Below are positions 14,086 to 21,508 of a DNA stretch of 25,427 nt, piece by piece; position 1 is the stretch's first letter; every line of letters starts with the position of its first letter. The notes under the pieces were generated by a model. That model had not been told where the DNA came from. It did not search any database and was given only the letters and a program-made list of their open reading frames with translations. The stretch comes from JAUSEW01 sp964414015 (GTDB taxonomy: Bacteria > Patescibacteriota > Microgenomatia > Levybacterales > UBA12049). The stretch lies in NCBI GenBank assembly GCA_964414015.1, contig CAYPUE010000010.1, positions 1 to 25,427 of the forward strand. The letters run 5' to 3'. A program made the translations under genes and the position numbers.

Positions 14086-15486
14086 TTACTTTATGGATTG
14101 ATTAACATGCTTTCTTCTTAGATCTTCCAGGATATTACCAAGCTTTTTGCTTATAGATACCGGGTAGACGTATTGTTTTTCTACATTTTTTAAGTTATCG
14201 GGAAGACATGAAAGCTCTTTATCTACATAGTTTTTTATTTGGTCAAGAGTAGGAAGTTTTTTAATTAGTTTTCCACCTTTTACATACTGAATAAGCAAGG
14301 AGGTTCCCAATCTTTCATCTTCGAGCCCAATGATATCTTCCAGAATTCTTCCATCCCTATCTGTTTTTCTAAAAACTTGTTTTCTGCCAGGCAAACTCGT
14401 TTTCCCTTTTGAAAATTTAGCAGTATATGTTCTTTTCCCATTTCTATCAATTATTTCTGACAGTTTATAAACTGCTTCTAAAACCGGTCTGTCGGAAACG
14501 GTTACTATTTCTGTAACTGGACAATAAACATTAATTTTTGCGCCATTTCTTTCAAGGCTTGCAATTTTTAATTCATCAAGATTTGAATAGGCAGTAATTC
14601 CCACATCCTTCAATCCTGCATCGTCAAGTGTCTTTCTCAAAAATTTAGAAATTTCTAAGATGTCACCGCTGTCTATACTTACGAGCCCAAGCGTTTTTCC
14701 TTGTTTACGAGCCTCCTTTTCAACTTTTATCCAATTTTCTATTCCTGTTTTGTAATTGTAAGTATCTACCATACTGGTTGAAATTCCAAAGTTAACCGTA
14801 TGAGGTAGAAAATGTCGATATGCTTTTTCTTCATCTGGAAAAGATTTGATAAGCGCATGATAGAAGCCAATTGCGGGTTTTCTTTTACCAACCCCAAATT
14901 TATAACCAAAATAAGGCAGCGCAATAATAGAGCCTAAGATATAAGAAAGTCTTTGTATTTTTACAACGTTTTCAAAACCAAATGCCCTCATAGCTCCGGC
15001 TAAAAAAAACGGTTTTCCATTTACCGCAAGCCTTACTCTTACGGCCTTAGATAAAAACAATGTAGGATAGGAAATAACATCTACAAGAAAAGCAGTTAAG
15101 AGATTGGCGTCACTTAAGGAAGTTGTGATTCTTATTATCGGTTCGCCTGGAAAGAAAACTGTTCCTTCAGGCATAGCGTAAACATCGCCTTTAAATTTAA
15201 AGTTTTTTAGGTATATTGCAAATTTTGGACTAATTACTTTTTCGGTAAGAAGATAATCTACGAATTTTTCCTCATATTTCCAATTAAGAAGCGAGTTTAT
15301 CATTTCCTCGATACCTCCTAAAAGAAGAAAGTTTCTGTTGCCGGGCATTTCTCTTACTGTGATGTCAAAGGTAGCAGTTTCTTTGCCTTTACCCGTATTA
15401 AACATAATAGAGCTAGCAACAAAAATTTGAGCATAATCAAGATAGGGCAGTTCGTTATAGGCTGGAATTTGTTTTATGAATTTCAT
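14086..15486 (-). CDS. pncB: Nicotinate phosphoribosyltransferase (divergent)
   Basis: A 466-residue enzyme of NAD salvage: nicotinate plus PRPP (with ATP) gives nicotinate mononucleotide. Family marks are 'ATFDITVREMPGNRNFLLLGGIEEM' split over residues 38-62, 'MPEGTVFFPGEPII' (105-118), 'GFYHALIKSFPDEEKAYRHF' (207-226) with His210 at the place of the autophosphorylated His, 'MVDTYN' (239-244) and 'SIDSGD' (270-275). The middle section is divergent: the usual GTSN and GTMAHS signatures are replaced by 'SIIALPYFGYKFGVGK' and 'AIGFYHAL'. It has its own strong promoter 7 bases ahead of the ATG, 36 bp after the upstream glycosyltransferase gene. Catalysis seems likely but is not certain given the altered loops. 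Confidence 0.85.
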   Translation of the reverse strand: MKFIKQIPAYNELPYLDYAQIFVASSIMFNTGKGKETATFDITVREMPGNRNFLLLGGIEEMINSLLNWKYEEKFVDYLLTEKVISPKFAIYLKNFKFKGDVYAMPEGTVFFPGEPIIRITTSLSDANLLTAFLVDVISYPTLFLSKAVRVRLAVNGKPFFLAGAMRAFGFENVVKIQRLSYILGSIIALPYFGYKFGVGKRKPAIGFYHALIKSFPDEEKAYRHFLPHTVNFGISTSMVDTYNYKTGIENWIKVEKEARKQGKTLGLVSIDSGDILEISKFLRKTLDDAGLKDVGITAYSNLDELKIASLERNGAKINVYCPVTEIVTVSDRPVLEAVYKLSEIIDRNGKRTYTAKFSKGKTSLPGRKQVFRKTDRDGRILEDIIGLEDERLGTSLLIQYVKGGKLIKKLPTLDQIKNYVDKELSCLPDNLKNVEKQYVYPVSISKKLGNILEDLRRKHVNQSIK

Positions 15487-15493
15487 CTTTTCG

Positions 15494-15522
15494 ATTATTG
15501 CAGATCGAATTTACGTTTTCAA
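15494..15522 (-). promoter_or_regulatory. Promoter of pncB
   Basis: Minus-strand TTGAAA (15517-15522), a 17-bp spacer ending in an extended TGC, then AATAAT (15494-15499) and 7 bases to the ATG at 15486. The -35 begins directly after the stop codon of the upstream gene. It predicts a leaderless transcript. Confidence 0.7.
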
Positions 15523-16890
15523 CTAATAGCATTTAAAAAAATTAATTCTGTTTGCAGCTCCTTCAGCTTGAACTGGTACGCTAAGCAATACTTTACATGC
15601 TTTATATATTTTTTCTTTATCGAATATCCCATCCAAAATATCTTGTTTTACATTAGCTTCAGGATAATTTGCTCCGTGAGCAATAATAATAGTTTTGCTT
15701 GAAATAGCATCGCGAGTTAAAATCTCTTTATCATATAAGCCTTTTGTAAAAAAATATTCATGAGCATCGTTTATGTCTCCCAGAGGAGGAATTTTTGTGA
15801 GAATTAATAGAGCAGGAGTAATATCATTGACGCCATAGAGATAACTTGGCTTTTCTTTTTTGATGGTCGAGATAATGGTATCTATATCGTTAACCTTTTG
15901 TAAATTTTTATAGGAAGACAGATATATAAATAAATTAAAAGCAAGAAAAATAACAATAATAGTAGGAATTACGAGTTTTTGAATACCAAGTTTATTTTTA
16001 GCAAATTCAAAGAATTCATATAGAGAAATACATAAAAAAGGAACTATGAAGTTAAGATACAAATAATATGCGTCTTGATAGTAAACGAAAAAGGCAAGTC
16101 CCCAGAACGAAAGAGCGGCAAACAATTTGTTTTTCTTAAAATTTAACAAATTAAAAATTAAAAGAACAAAGAGTACGAAGTCTTTTGTTATAAAAAACCA
16201 TCCAACTTCTGTTTTGGAAATACCTATAGGACGCATAAGAGAAAAACCAAAAATATCATTAAAAAATTGTCTTGGGGCAATAATTAAAGACGGAAGAAGA
16301 ACAATAGCTAATGTTATTATGAAACCGATGCTAAACCGGAATAATTTTTTCCAGCCCCTATTGATTAAAAAGATAGTGAGAAAAGATAAAAGTATAGAAA
16401 TGAAATATGCTTTGGTTAGTAGTGCCAAGGCGATCAAAATCCCAGACATAAAAAATTTGTTTTTTTGAAACAAGAAAAAACCCAATACTGCAAATAAAGA
16501 AGCGGTAAAAACGCCGGTTTGATGATCAGAAGTAGACAGAACCATAAAGGAAAGCATGTAAAGTAATGAACTGATTATAGAAATAAGATTATTTTTCGTG
16601 GAGTTATAAACCATTAAATAGATAAAAAAAGTTATGACTCCGATTTCTATTATGGATGTCAGGTAAAAAAGGTTTATATTTCCTCCGGTAACAAAATAAT
16701 AAAATGAGGATATGTAGGCAAATAATGGGAAGTTGGAGAAAAATAAATCTTTGTATAATATTTTCCCGTGGATAATTTGGTATGCGATATTAAAATAAAT
16801 ATTGGTGTCGGAAAGTCTTATTCCTAAATTGGTTACTTTTGCGGCAAAAAATATAAGAAGAAAACTAAGAAGGGGAATAAACGGTATCAT
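15523..16890 (-). CDS. GT-C (GT39-like) membrane glycosyltransferase
   Basis: A 455-residue protein with about 10 membrane helices. After helix 1 the first outer loop has 'RLSDTNIYFNIAYQIIHGKILYKDLFFSNFP' split around residues 25-55, with an acidic residue (Asp28) and the 'ILYKDLF' segment typical of PMT-2/GT39-like enzymes of CPR bacteria. The C-terminal 130 residues are soluble and end 'ANRINFFKCY'. It probably uses a polyprenyl-phosphate sugar donor on the outer membrane face (family inference). Its ATG overlaps the FemAB stop by 4 bp, so it belongs to the helicase-FemAB-glycosyltransferase run. A heptamer-like AT tract encodes a loop near residues 243-252. Specificity is unknown. Confidence 0.82.
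   Translation of the reverse strand: MIPFIPLLSFLLIFFAAKVTNLGIRLSDTNIYFNIAYQIIHGKILYKDLFFSNFPLFAYISSFYYFVTGGNINLFYLTSIIEIGVITFFIYLMVYNSTKNNLISIISSLLYMLSFMVLSTSDHQTGVFTASLFAVLGFFLFQKNKFFMSGILIALALLTKAYFISILLSFLTIFLINRGWKKLFRFSIGFIITLAIVLLPSLIIAPRQFFNDIFGFSLMRPIGISKTEVGWFFITKDFVLFVLLIFNLLNFKKNKLFAALSFWGLAFFVYYQDAYYLYLNFIVPFLCISLYEFFEFAKNKLGIQKLVIPTIIVIFLAFNLFIYLSSYKNLQKVNDIDTIISTIKKEKPSYLYGVNDITPALLILTKIPPLGDINDAHEYFFTKGLYDKEILTRDAISSKTIIIAHGANYPEANVKQDILDGIFDKEKIYKACKVLLSVPVQAEGAANRINFFKCY
16136..16163. repeat. Heptamer-like tract in the GT-C gene
   Basis: Units TTAAAAT, TTAACAA, ATTAAAA, ATTAAAA. Two units are identical and two diverged. It encodes the basic loop 'NFKKNK' between membrane segments. 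Confidence 0.35.
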
Positions 16891-17849
16891 TTTTTAATTC
16901 TTAAAATAGCCCATCTAATTTTATCCAATATCTTATATGCTCCATAAAGGAAGGGGTTAATAATGAGATCAAAACTTCCGATAAATTCAACAAGTTTTCC
17001 TCCATAGCCTTCTTTGAAGCGATGGAATCCGTACCAGGGGTCATTTTTATCGGGATTAGGTCCAAGCGCTCCCCATATGTCAAATTTTTTTAAACCAAGT
17101 TTTTTGCCAAATTTAATCGCTTCCCACATCGCAAGATTTGATGCCATAGTTTCTCTGTGAAGACTTGAGGAAGCGCCGTAAGGATAGTAAAGAGTATCTT
17201 TATAAACAAAAAGAATCCAGGCGATTAATATTTGATTTTTATATTTTGCTAACAAAAGCCGTGCAGTGAGTTTATTGACATCTAGCTTGCCCTGAGCGAA
17301 GCGAAGGGTTTCCCACATCAGTCTATGATAATTTTCTGTGTGCGCATAAAAATTTTGACGTTTAGTTGTCTCTTGTGTAAGTTTTAGATATTCCTCAAAA
17401 GCTTTATCAGAATTATCTTCAATTATCTTAACATTATGTTTTTGAGCAACTTTGATATTATATCTAGTTTTTGGATGCATCGATTTTAGTAACTCTTCTT
17501 CACTTTTTGTTAAATCCAAAACAAACGTATAACGAGTAAATAAAGGATGGAAAGAAGGTTTAAATCCGTAATTCTTGATTCTCAATTCTTGATTCTCAAT
17601 TCTTTCTACGTTTGGTTCAAGTTGGATAAAGATGCATTCCTCTCTTTTTCCAATTTCACGAAGTTTAGCTATCATTTCTTTGGTTGGCATAGGACTTTTG
17701 GGCAGATATCCGACTGTCCAAGGAGTATATGGAATTTTGTGAATTGTCAATTGAAAACCGTTTACTCTTATAATTTTTAATCCGGTTTTTTGCCTAAATT
17801 CACCCCATTGCAAAGATTGCAGGGGATGAATTGAATCATTATTTATCAT
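16887..17849 (-). CDS. FemAB/FemX-family peptidyltransferase
   Basis: A 320-residue protein of the FemAB (lipid II:glycine glycyltransferase-like) family, made of two GNAT-like halves. Visible are 'SLQWGEFRQKTGLK' (12-25), 'LDLTKSEEELLKSMHPKTRYNIKVAQ' split over residues 111-136 (the hallmark of the family), and 'GASSSLHRETMASNLAMWEAIKFG' with 'FDIWGA' in the second half. These enzymes add amino acids from aminoacyl-tRNA to the peptidoglycan peptide. It overlaps the helicase gene upstream and the glycosyltransferase downstream by 4 bp each. Two short peptides look foreign: residues 82-93 (around RIENQELRIKN), encoded by five 7-bp repeats, and 181-187 (TLRFAQG), encoded by a GC-rich hairpin. 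Both keep the frame. Confidence 0.85.
   Translation of the reverse strand: MINNDSIHPLQSLQWGEFRQKTGLKIIRVNGFQLTIHKIPYTPWTVGYLPKSPMPTKEMIAKLREIGKREECIFIQLEPNVERIENQELRIKNYGFKPSFHPLFTRYTFVLDLTKSEEELLKSMHPKTRYNIKVAQKHNVKIIEDNSDKAFEEYLKLTQETTKRQNFYAHTENYHRLMWETLRFAQGKLDVNKLTARLLLAKYKNQILIAWILFVYKDTLYYPYGASSSLHRETMASNLAMWEAIKFGKKLGLKKFDIWGALGPNPDKNDPWYGFHRFKEGYGGKLVEFIGSFDLIINPFLYGAYKILDKIRWAILRIKK
17290..17308. repeat. GC-rich palindromic element inside the FemAB gene
   Basis: CCCTGAGCGAAGCGAAGGG folds as CCCT/AGGG, tandem G-A mismatches, GC/GC and a GAA loop. It is a GC-rich island in AT-rich coding DNA and reads LRFAQG on the minus strand. It resembles the dispersed palindromes that occur inside genes of many bacteria. 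Confidence 0.55.
17571..17605. repeat. Five-unit heptamer repeat inside the FemAB gene
   Basis: ATTCTTG, ATTCTCA, ATTCTTG, ATTCTCA, ATTCTTT: five consecutive 7-bp units forming a 14-bp super-repeat. It encodes residues 82-93 on the minus strand. Confidence 0.85.
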
Positions 17850-19699
17850 AGATATTCCGGTAAATTTCTATTTAAATTTACAGCTTGTAAATTATTTGAT
17901 ATTACTTCTTCCGGTAATTCCAAGAGAAATCGGGATATGGTGTTGGAGGTTCGCTGCCCAAAGAAAATCCGCCGTGACGCAAAAGTTAAAAAGAGTTTTT
18001 CTTTAGCCCTTGTCATTCCTACGTAGCATAAGCGTCTTTCTTCCTCTAGCTGATTTTTGTCCATAATACTTCTTTGATGGGGGAATAATCCTTCTTCCAT
18101 GCCAACCATAAAAACTATGGGGAATTCAAGCCCTTTAGCGGCATGAAGAGTCATTAAGGTTACAGCATCTTTCCTGTCGCTTTCTTTAGCAGGCTTGTCC
18201 GGCAAATATTCCTGTTCAACTAAGGCAATATTTTCCAGAAACCCTGTCAGATTTGGAAACGCAACTGCAACCGAATGAAGTTCTTTGATATTTTCCAGCC
18301 TATCCTTATCTTCCTCATCACTTTTATCATATAACGAAAGATAATCAGTTTCCTGCAATATTTTATCCAACACGTCAAGAGTTGTAATATTTTTCAGATC
18401 TTCTATTTTTACTATTAACTCCAGAAACTTATTCATTCTTCCTTTTCCCAATTTAACAATCCTTTTATAGGAAACCATATCTTTTGGATTCTCCAAAAAT
18501 CTGACATATGCTAGAATATCTTTTATCTCCTTTCTTTCATAAAATCTAGTACCGCCAACCAAAGTATAGGGTATGCCTTGATGCAATAACACTTCCTCAA
18601 TTACTCGGGATTGCGCATTAGTTCTGTAAAAAATTGCTGCGTTGGAAAATTTAAATTTATCTTTGCCTTGCGCGGATGCAAATTGTAAATTCCGAAGCTC
18701 TCTGATTATGAATTCTGTTTCATCCTGCTCGTTTCTTGCTTCGTATATTATGATATTTTCTCCTTTTGGATTTTCAGTCCAAAGAGATAAAACAGGATGA
18801 GTGGTGTTATGTGAGATAACCGAAGAAGCGGCGTCCAAAATTTTTTGCGTAGAGCGATAATTCTGGGAAAGGGCAAATGTTTTTACCTCCTTGAAATCTT
18901 CTTTAAATTTCGTCAGATTGGTAAAATCCGCACCCCGCCAACTGTAAATACTTTGAGAAAAATCACCAACCACGCAAATATTTTTCCATTTCAAAGAAAG
19001 AGATTTAGTCAAATAGTATTGTGCATGATTAGTATCTTGATATTCATCAACCATAATGTGTTGAAAGCGGTTCTGATATTTTTTAAGGATTTCCTCTTCT
19101 TTATTAAAAAGCTCTATGGTTTTCAATAAAAGGTCGTCGAAATCCAAAGCGTTATTCTCTTTGAGAAGTTTTTGGTATTGGATATAAACTCTGGCTGCTT
19201 GTTCCTGAAAATGTCCTCTTGCATATCTGGGATACTCAAGTGAAGTTATCAATTCATTCTTTGCTTGGGAAATTGCGCTCAAAATGGAAGAAGGCTTGTA
19301 ATCTTTTGTTGAGATATTGAGCTTTAGCATAACTTCTTTTATCGCATCAAGCTGATCGGTAGTATCATATATGGCAAACTTTTCCGAAAGACCAACATAT
19401 TTTCCTTCTATTCTAAGAATTCTGGCGCATAAGGAATGAAAGGTTGCAATTAATGGTTTTCCTTTTGTAATAAACTTTCCAATTCTCTCTTTCATTTCAT
19501 TTGCCGCTTTATTGGTAAATGTTACCATTAATATATTGGAAGGATCGATATTTTTTTCTTGTATTAAATAAATAACTTTATAGGTTAAAACCCTGGTTTT
19601 ACCACTGCCTGCACCTGCCAGTATGATCATTGGACCATCTGTTTGCAAAACTGCCTGCAGCTGTTCTGAATTTAGCTCCTTGAGAAAGTCTTTTTGCAT
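17846..19699 (-). CDS. UvrD/PcrA-type superfamily 1A DNA helicase
   Basis: A 617-residue 3'-5' helicase for repair and replication restart. Motifs: Q-motif 'LNSEQLQAV' (9-17), Walker A 'AGAGSGKT' (28-35), Ia 'VTFTNKAANEMKER' (59-72), 'ATFHSLCARILR' (85-96), Walker B 'VDEYQDT' (217-223), III 'VVGDFSQSIYSWRGAD', IV 'LSQNYRST', 'VTLMTLHAAKGLEFP' (V) and 'EEERRLCYVGMTRAKEKL' (VI). It is roughly 100 residues shorter than typical PcrA or UvrD because it stops soon after motif VI and lacks the C-terminal Tudor-like RNA polymerase-binding tail. An odd loop 'LQFASAQGKDKFKF' before 'FYRTNAQSR' is encoded by repeat-like DNA. It leads a run with FemAB and a glycosyltransferase, each overlapping by 4 bp. 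Confidence 0.93.
   Translation of the reverse strand: MQKDFLKELNSEQLQAVLQTDGPMIILAGAGSGKTRVLTYKVIYLIQEKNIDPSNILMVTFTNKAANEMKERIGKFITKGKPLIATFHSLCARILRIEGKYVGLSEKFAIYDTTDQLDAIKEVMLKLNISTKDYKPSSILSAISQAKNELITSLEYPRYARGHFQEQAARVYIQYQKLLKENNALDFDDLLLKTIELFNKEEEILKKYQNRFQHIMVDEYQDTNHAQYYLTKSLSLKWKNICVVGDFSQSIYSWRGADFTNLTKFKEDFKEVKTFALSQNYRSTQKILDAASSVISHNTTHPVLSLWTENPKGENIIIYEARNEQDETEFIIRELRNLQFASAQGKDKFKFSNAAIFYRTNAQSRVIEEVLLHQGIPYTLVGGTRFYERKEIKDILAYVRFLENPKDMVSYKRIVKLGKGRMNKFLELIVKIEDLKNITTLDVLDKILQETDYLSLYDKSDEEDKDRLENIKELHSVAVAFPNLTGFLENIALVEQEYLPDKPAKESDRKDAVTLMTLHAAKGLEFPIVFMVGMEEGLFPHQRSIMDKNQLEEERRLCYVGMTRAKEKLFLTFASRRIFFGQRTSNTISRFLLELPEEVISNNLQAVNLNRNLPEYL
18678..18691. repeat. Two heptamers in the helicase gene
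   Basis: GCAAATT followed by GTAAATT, next to a GC-rich patch (TTGCGCGG) and another AT-rich period at about 18645-18660. Together these encode the extra 'QFASAQGKDKFKF' loop. Weak on its own; included because the pattern recurs. Confidence 0.3.
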
Positions 19700-19703
19700 A
19701 AAG

Positions 19704-19709
19704 TATAAT
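19704..19709 (+). promoter_or_regulatory. Candidate -10 box of tpiA
   Basis: A perfect TATAAT at 19704-19709 lies 37 bp before the chosen ATG at 19747, with no clear -35 partner. It lies in the divergent gap with the helicase gene. Confidence 0.35.
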
Positions 19710-19746
19710 GAGAATAATTGACTTTGTTATTGTAGCATATGATTGT

Positions 19747-20415
19747 ATGAAAAAGCTTTTTATTGTAGCCAATTGGAAGTCAAACAAAACCATCTATCAG
19801 ACCGAAGAATGGTTTCGAACAATTAACAATTCACCAGTGACTTTTAACAAAGAAGAAAAAGAAGTTATTGTTTGCGCGCCGTTTACGTTATTGCCAAAAG
19901 TAAAAAAGTTAACTGTTAACTGTAGCTTGTCAATTGTCGTTGGTGCGCAGGATATTTCTCCTTTTGATGAGGGAGCATATACAGGGGAAGTCAATGGGGA
20001 ACAAATTAAAGAATTTGCAGATTATGTTATTATCGGACACTCGGAAAGACGGCAATATTTTAAGGAGGATAGAGAAACCTTAAATAGAAAAGTAATAATG
20101 GCTAGCAAATATAATTTGCTGCCAATTTTCTGCGTACAAGATCAAAATACTCCTATTCCTCCAAACGTTAAAATCGTAGCCTATGAACCGGTAAGTGCGA
20201 TTGGCACTGGTAATCCGGATACTCCGGAGAATGCGGAACAAATTGCAATATTAATAAAAGCGAGTAATAGAGAAATTACAAATGTTCTTTATGGCGGAAG
20301 CGTAACATCCGAAAATATAAATAGTTTTACGAAAATGTCCAATATAGACGGAGTTCTAGTTGGAACTTCAAGTTTAGACCCTACGGAATTCTTAAAAATT
20401 ATTAATAATGCATAA
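19747..20415 (+). CDS. tpiA: Triosephosphate isomerase (short form)
   Basis: 222 residues from the ATG at 19747, which gives the normal 'KLFIVANWKSNK' start (an ATG 39 bp upstream adds an unlikely leader). It interconverts DHAP and glyceraldehyde 3-phosphate. Catalytic residues are present: Asn9 and Lys11, His98 in 'IIGHSERRQYF', Glu147 in 'AYEPVSAIGTG', and phosphate loops 'YGGSV' (182-186) and 'DGVLVGTSS' (201-209). The loop-6 hinge has Ser where Trp is usual (YEPVW). At 222 residues it is shorter than the usual 250, with trimmed helices. Two 7-bp repeat tracts encode parts of surface segments (about residues 24-28 and 54-63). The next gene overlaps by 8 bp. Confidence 0.93.
   Translation: MKKLFIVANWKSNKTIYQTEEWFRTINNSPVTFNKEEKEVIVCAPFTLLPKVKKLTVNCSLSIVVGAQDISPFDEGAYTGEVNGEQIKEFADYVIIGHSERRQYFKEDRETLNRKVIMASKYNLLPIFCVQDQNTPIPPNVKIVAYEPVSAIGTGNPDTPENAEQIAILIKASNREITNVLYGGSVTSENINSFTKMSNIDGVLVGTSSLDPTEFLKIINNA
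19818..19831. repeat. Direct heptamer pair in tpiA
   Basis: AACAATT twice in a row, followed by CACCAGT and GACTTTT in the same 7-bp register. Encodes part of 'TINNSPVTF'. Confidence 0.45.
19908..19935. repeat. Four-unit heptamer tract in tpiA
   Basis: GTTAACT, GTTAACT, GTAGCTT, GTCAATT: four 7-bp units all starting with GT, two identical. Encodes the 'KLTVNCSLSI' segment before 'VVGAQD'. Confidence 0.6.
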
Positions 20416-21499
20416 AAAAGTACTGATTATTTTCCTAATTCTGCTTTTAATAGTAGTTGCCAAATTAACAATTGAAGCAGTCAAATTCTCCCCATTTTTA
20501 TTTCAGCTGATTTTTACTAAGGATATAAATCTTAATAAATCCGATGATCGTTTAAATATATTGCTTTTGGGCATTGGCGGGGGAACACATGAGGGACCGG
20601 ATCTGACAGATACGATAATTTTTGCCAGCATAGATATGAATAAAAATAAAGTAAGCCTTACATCTATTCCGAGAGATTTGTGGAGTACTGATTTAAATGC
20701 AAAAATAAATTCAGCTTATTCGGAGGGAGAAGCGGCAAGAAAAGGCGGAGGAATTATCCTTGCCGGCAGTGCTGTTTCAAAGATCCTAAATCAACCCATA
20801 AACTATACAGTCAGAATTGATTTTAACGGATTTATAAAAGCTCTCGATATTTTGGGAGGTATTGATGTAAATGTGGAGAGAAGCTTTGATGATTATGAGT
20901 ATCCAATTTCAGGTAAAGAAGATGACCTTTGCGGACACTCTCAAGAAGAAGTGCCAGCTCTTGCTACTGCATCTTCACAGCTTGAAGCATTTCCCTGCCG
21001 TTATACTAATATACATTTTAATAAGGGACTGCAACATATGGATGGAAAAACTGCTTTAGAATTCGTCAGATCGCGCCATGCACAAGGAATTGAAGGTACT
21101 GATTTTGCCAGATCCAAAAGACAGGAGATTATTATAAAAGCTCTTAAGGATAAGGTGTTTTCCTTGCAAGTTTTGGCAAATCCAATCAAAGTAATTGGTG
21201 TTTACAGTGCAATTAAAGATAGCGTAGATACCAATATAAAACAGGATGAGCTTGATGATTTTATCCGTTTGGCTAAAAATTTGAAAAATGTAAAAATAGA
21301 AAGTGCGGTTTTGGATTATGGCGATGATCAAACAGGAAGACCAGGACTTTTGCTAAATCCGCCAATAAGTGGGGAATTTAATTATGCTTGGGTTCTTATC
21401 CCAAGAATAGGAAACGGCAATTTCTCCGAAATACAAAAATATGTTTTATGCGAGATAGAAAAAGGCAATTGCACAGTATCTCCAAAACCCGCTTATTAA
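20408..21499 (+). CDS. LytR-CpsA-Psr (LCP) family cell-wall glycopolymer transferase
   Basis: A 363-residue protein with one N-terminal membrane helix (about residues 4-21) and an extracellular LCP domain. Family marks are 'RLNILLLGIGGGTHEGPDLTDTI' around residues 48-69, 'VSLTSIPRDLWS' (77-88) with the conserved Arg, 'AKINSAYSEG' (92-101), and 'HMDGKTALEFVRSRHA' followed by 'DFARSKRQ'. LCP proteins move polyprenyl-linked glycopolymers onto peptidoglycan. An insert 'DDLCGHSQEEVPALATASS' with paired Cys (Cys in DLCGH and in FPCRY) is like that of other CPR members and may form a disulfide. It overlaps tpiA by 8 bp, so the two are co-transcribed despite unrelated roles. It ends 9 bp from the convergent DUF2298 gene. 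Confidence 0.9.
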   Translation: MHKKVLIIFLILLLIVVAKLTIEAVKFSPFLFQLIFTKDINLNKSDDRLNILLLGIGGGTHEGPDLTDTIIFASIDMNKNKVSLTSIPRDLWSTDLNAKINSAYSEGEAARKGGGIILAGSAVSKILNQPINYTVRIDFNGFIKALDILGGIDVNVERSFDDYEYPISGKEDDLCGHSQEEVPALATASSQLEAFPCRYTNIHFNKGLQHMDGKTALEFVRSRHAQGIEGTDFARSKRQEIIIKALKDKVFSLQVLANPIKVIGVYSAIKDSVDTNIKQDELDDFIRLAKNLKNVKIESAVLDYGDDQTGRPGLLLNPPISGEFNYAWVLIPRIGNGNFSEIQKYVLCEIEKGNCTVSPKPAY

Positions 21500-21508
21500 A
21501 AATAGGAT

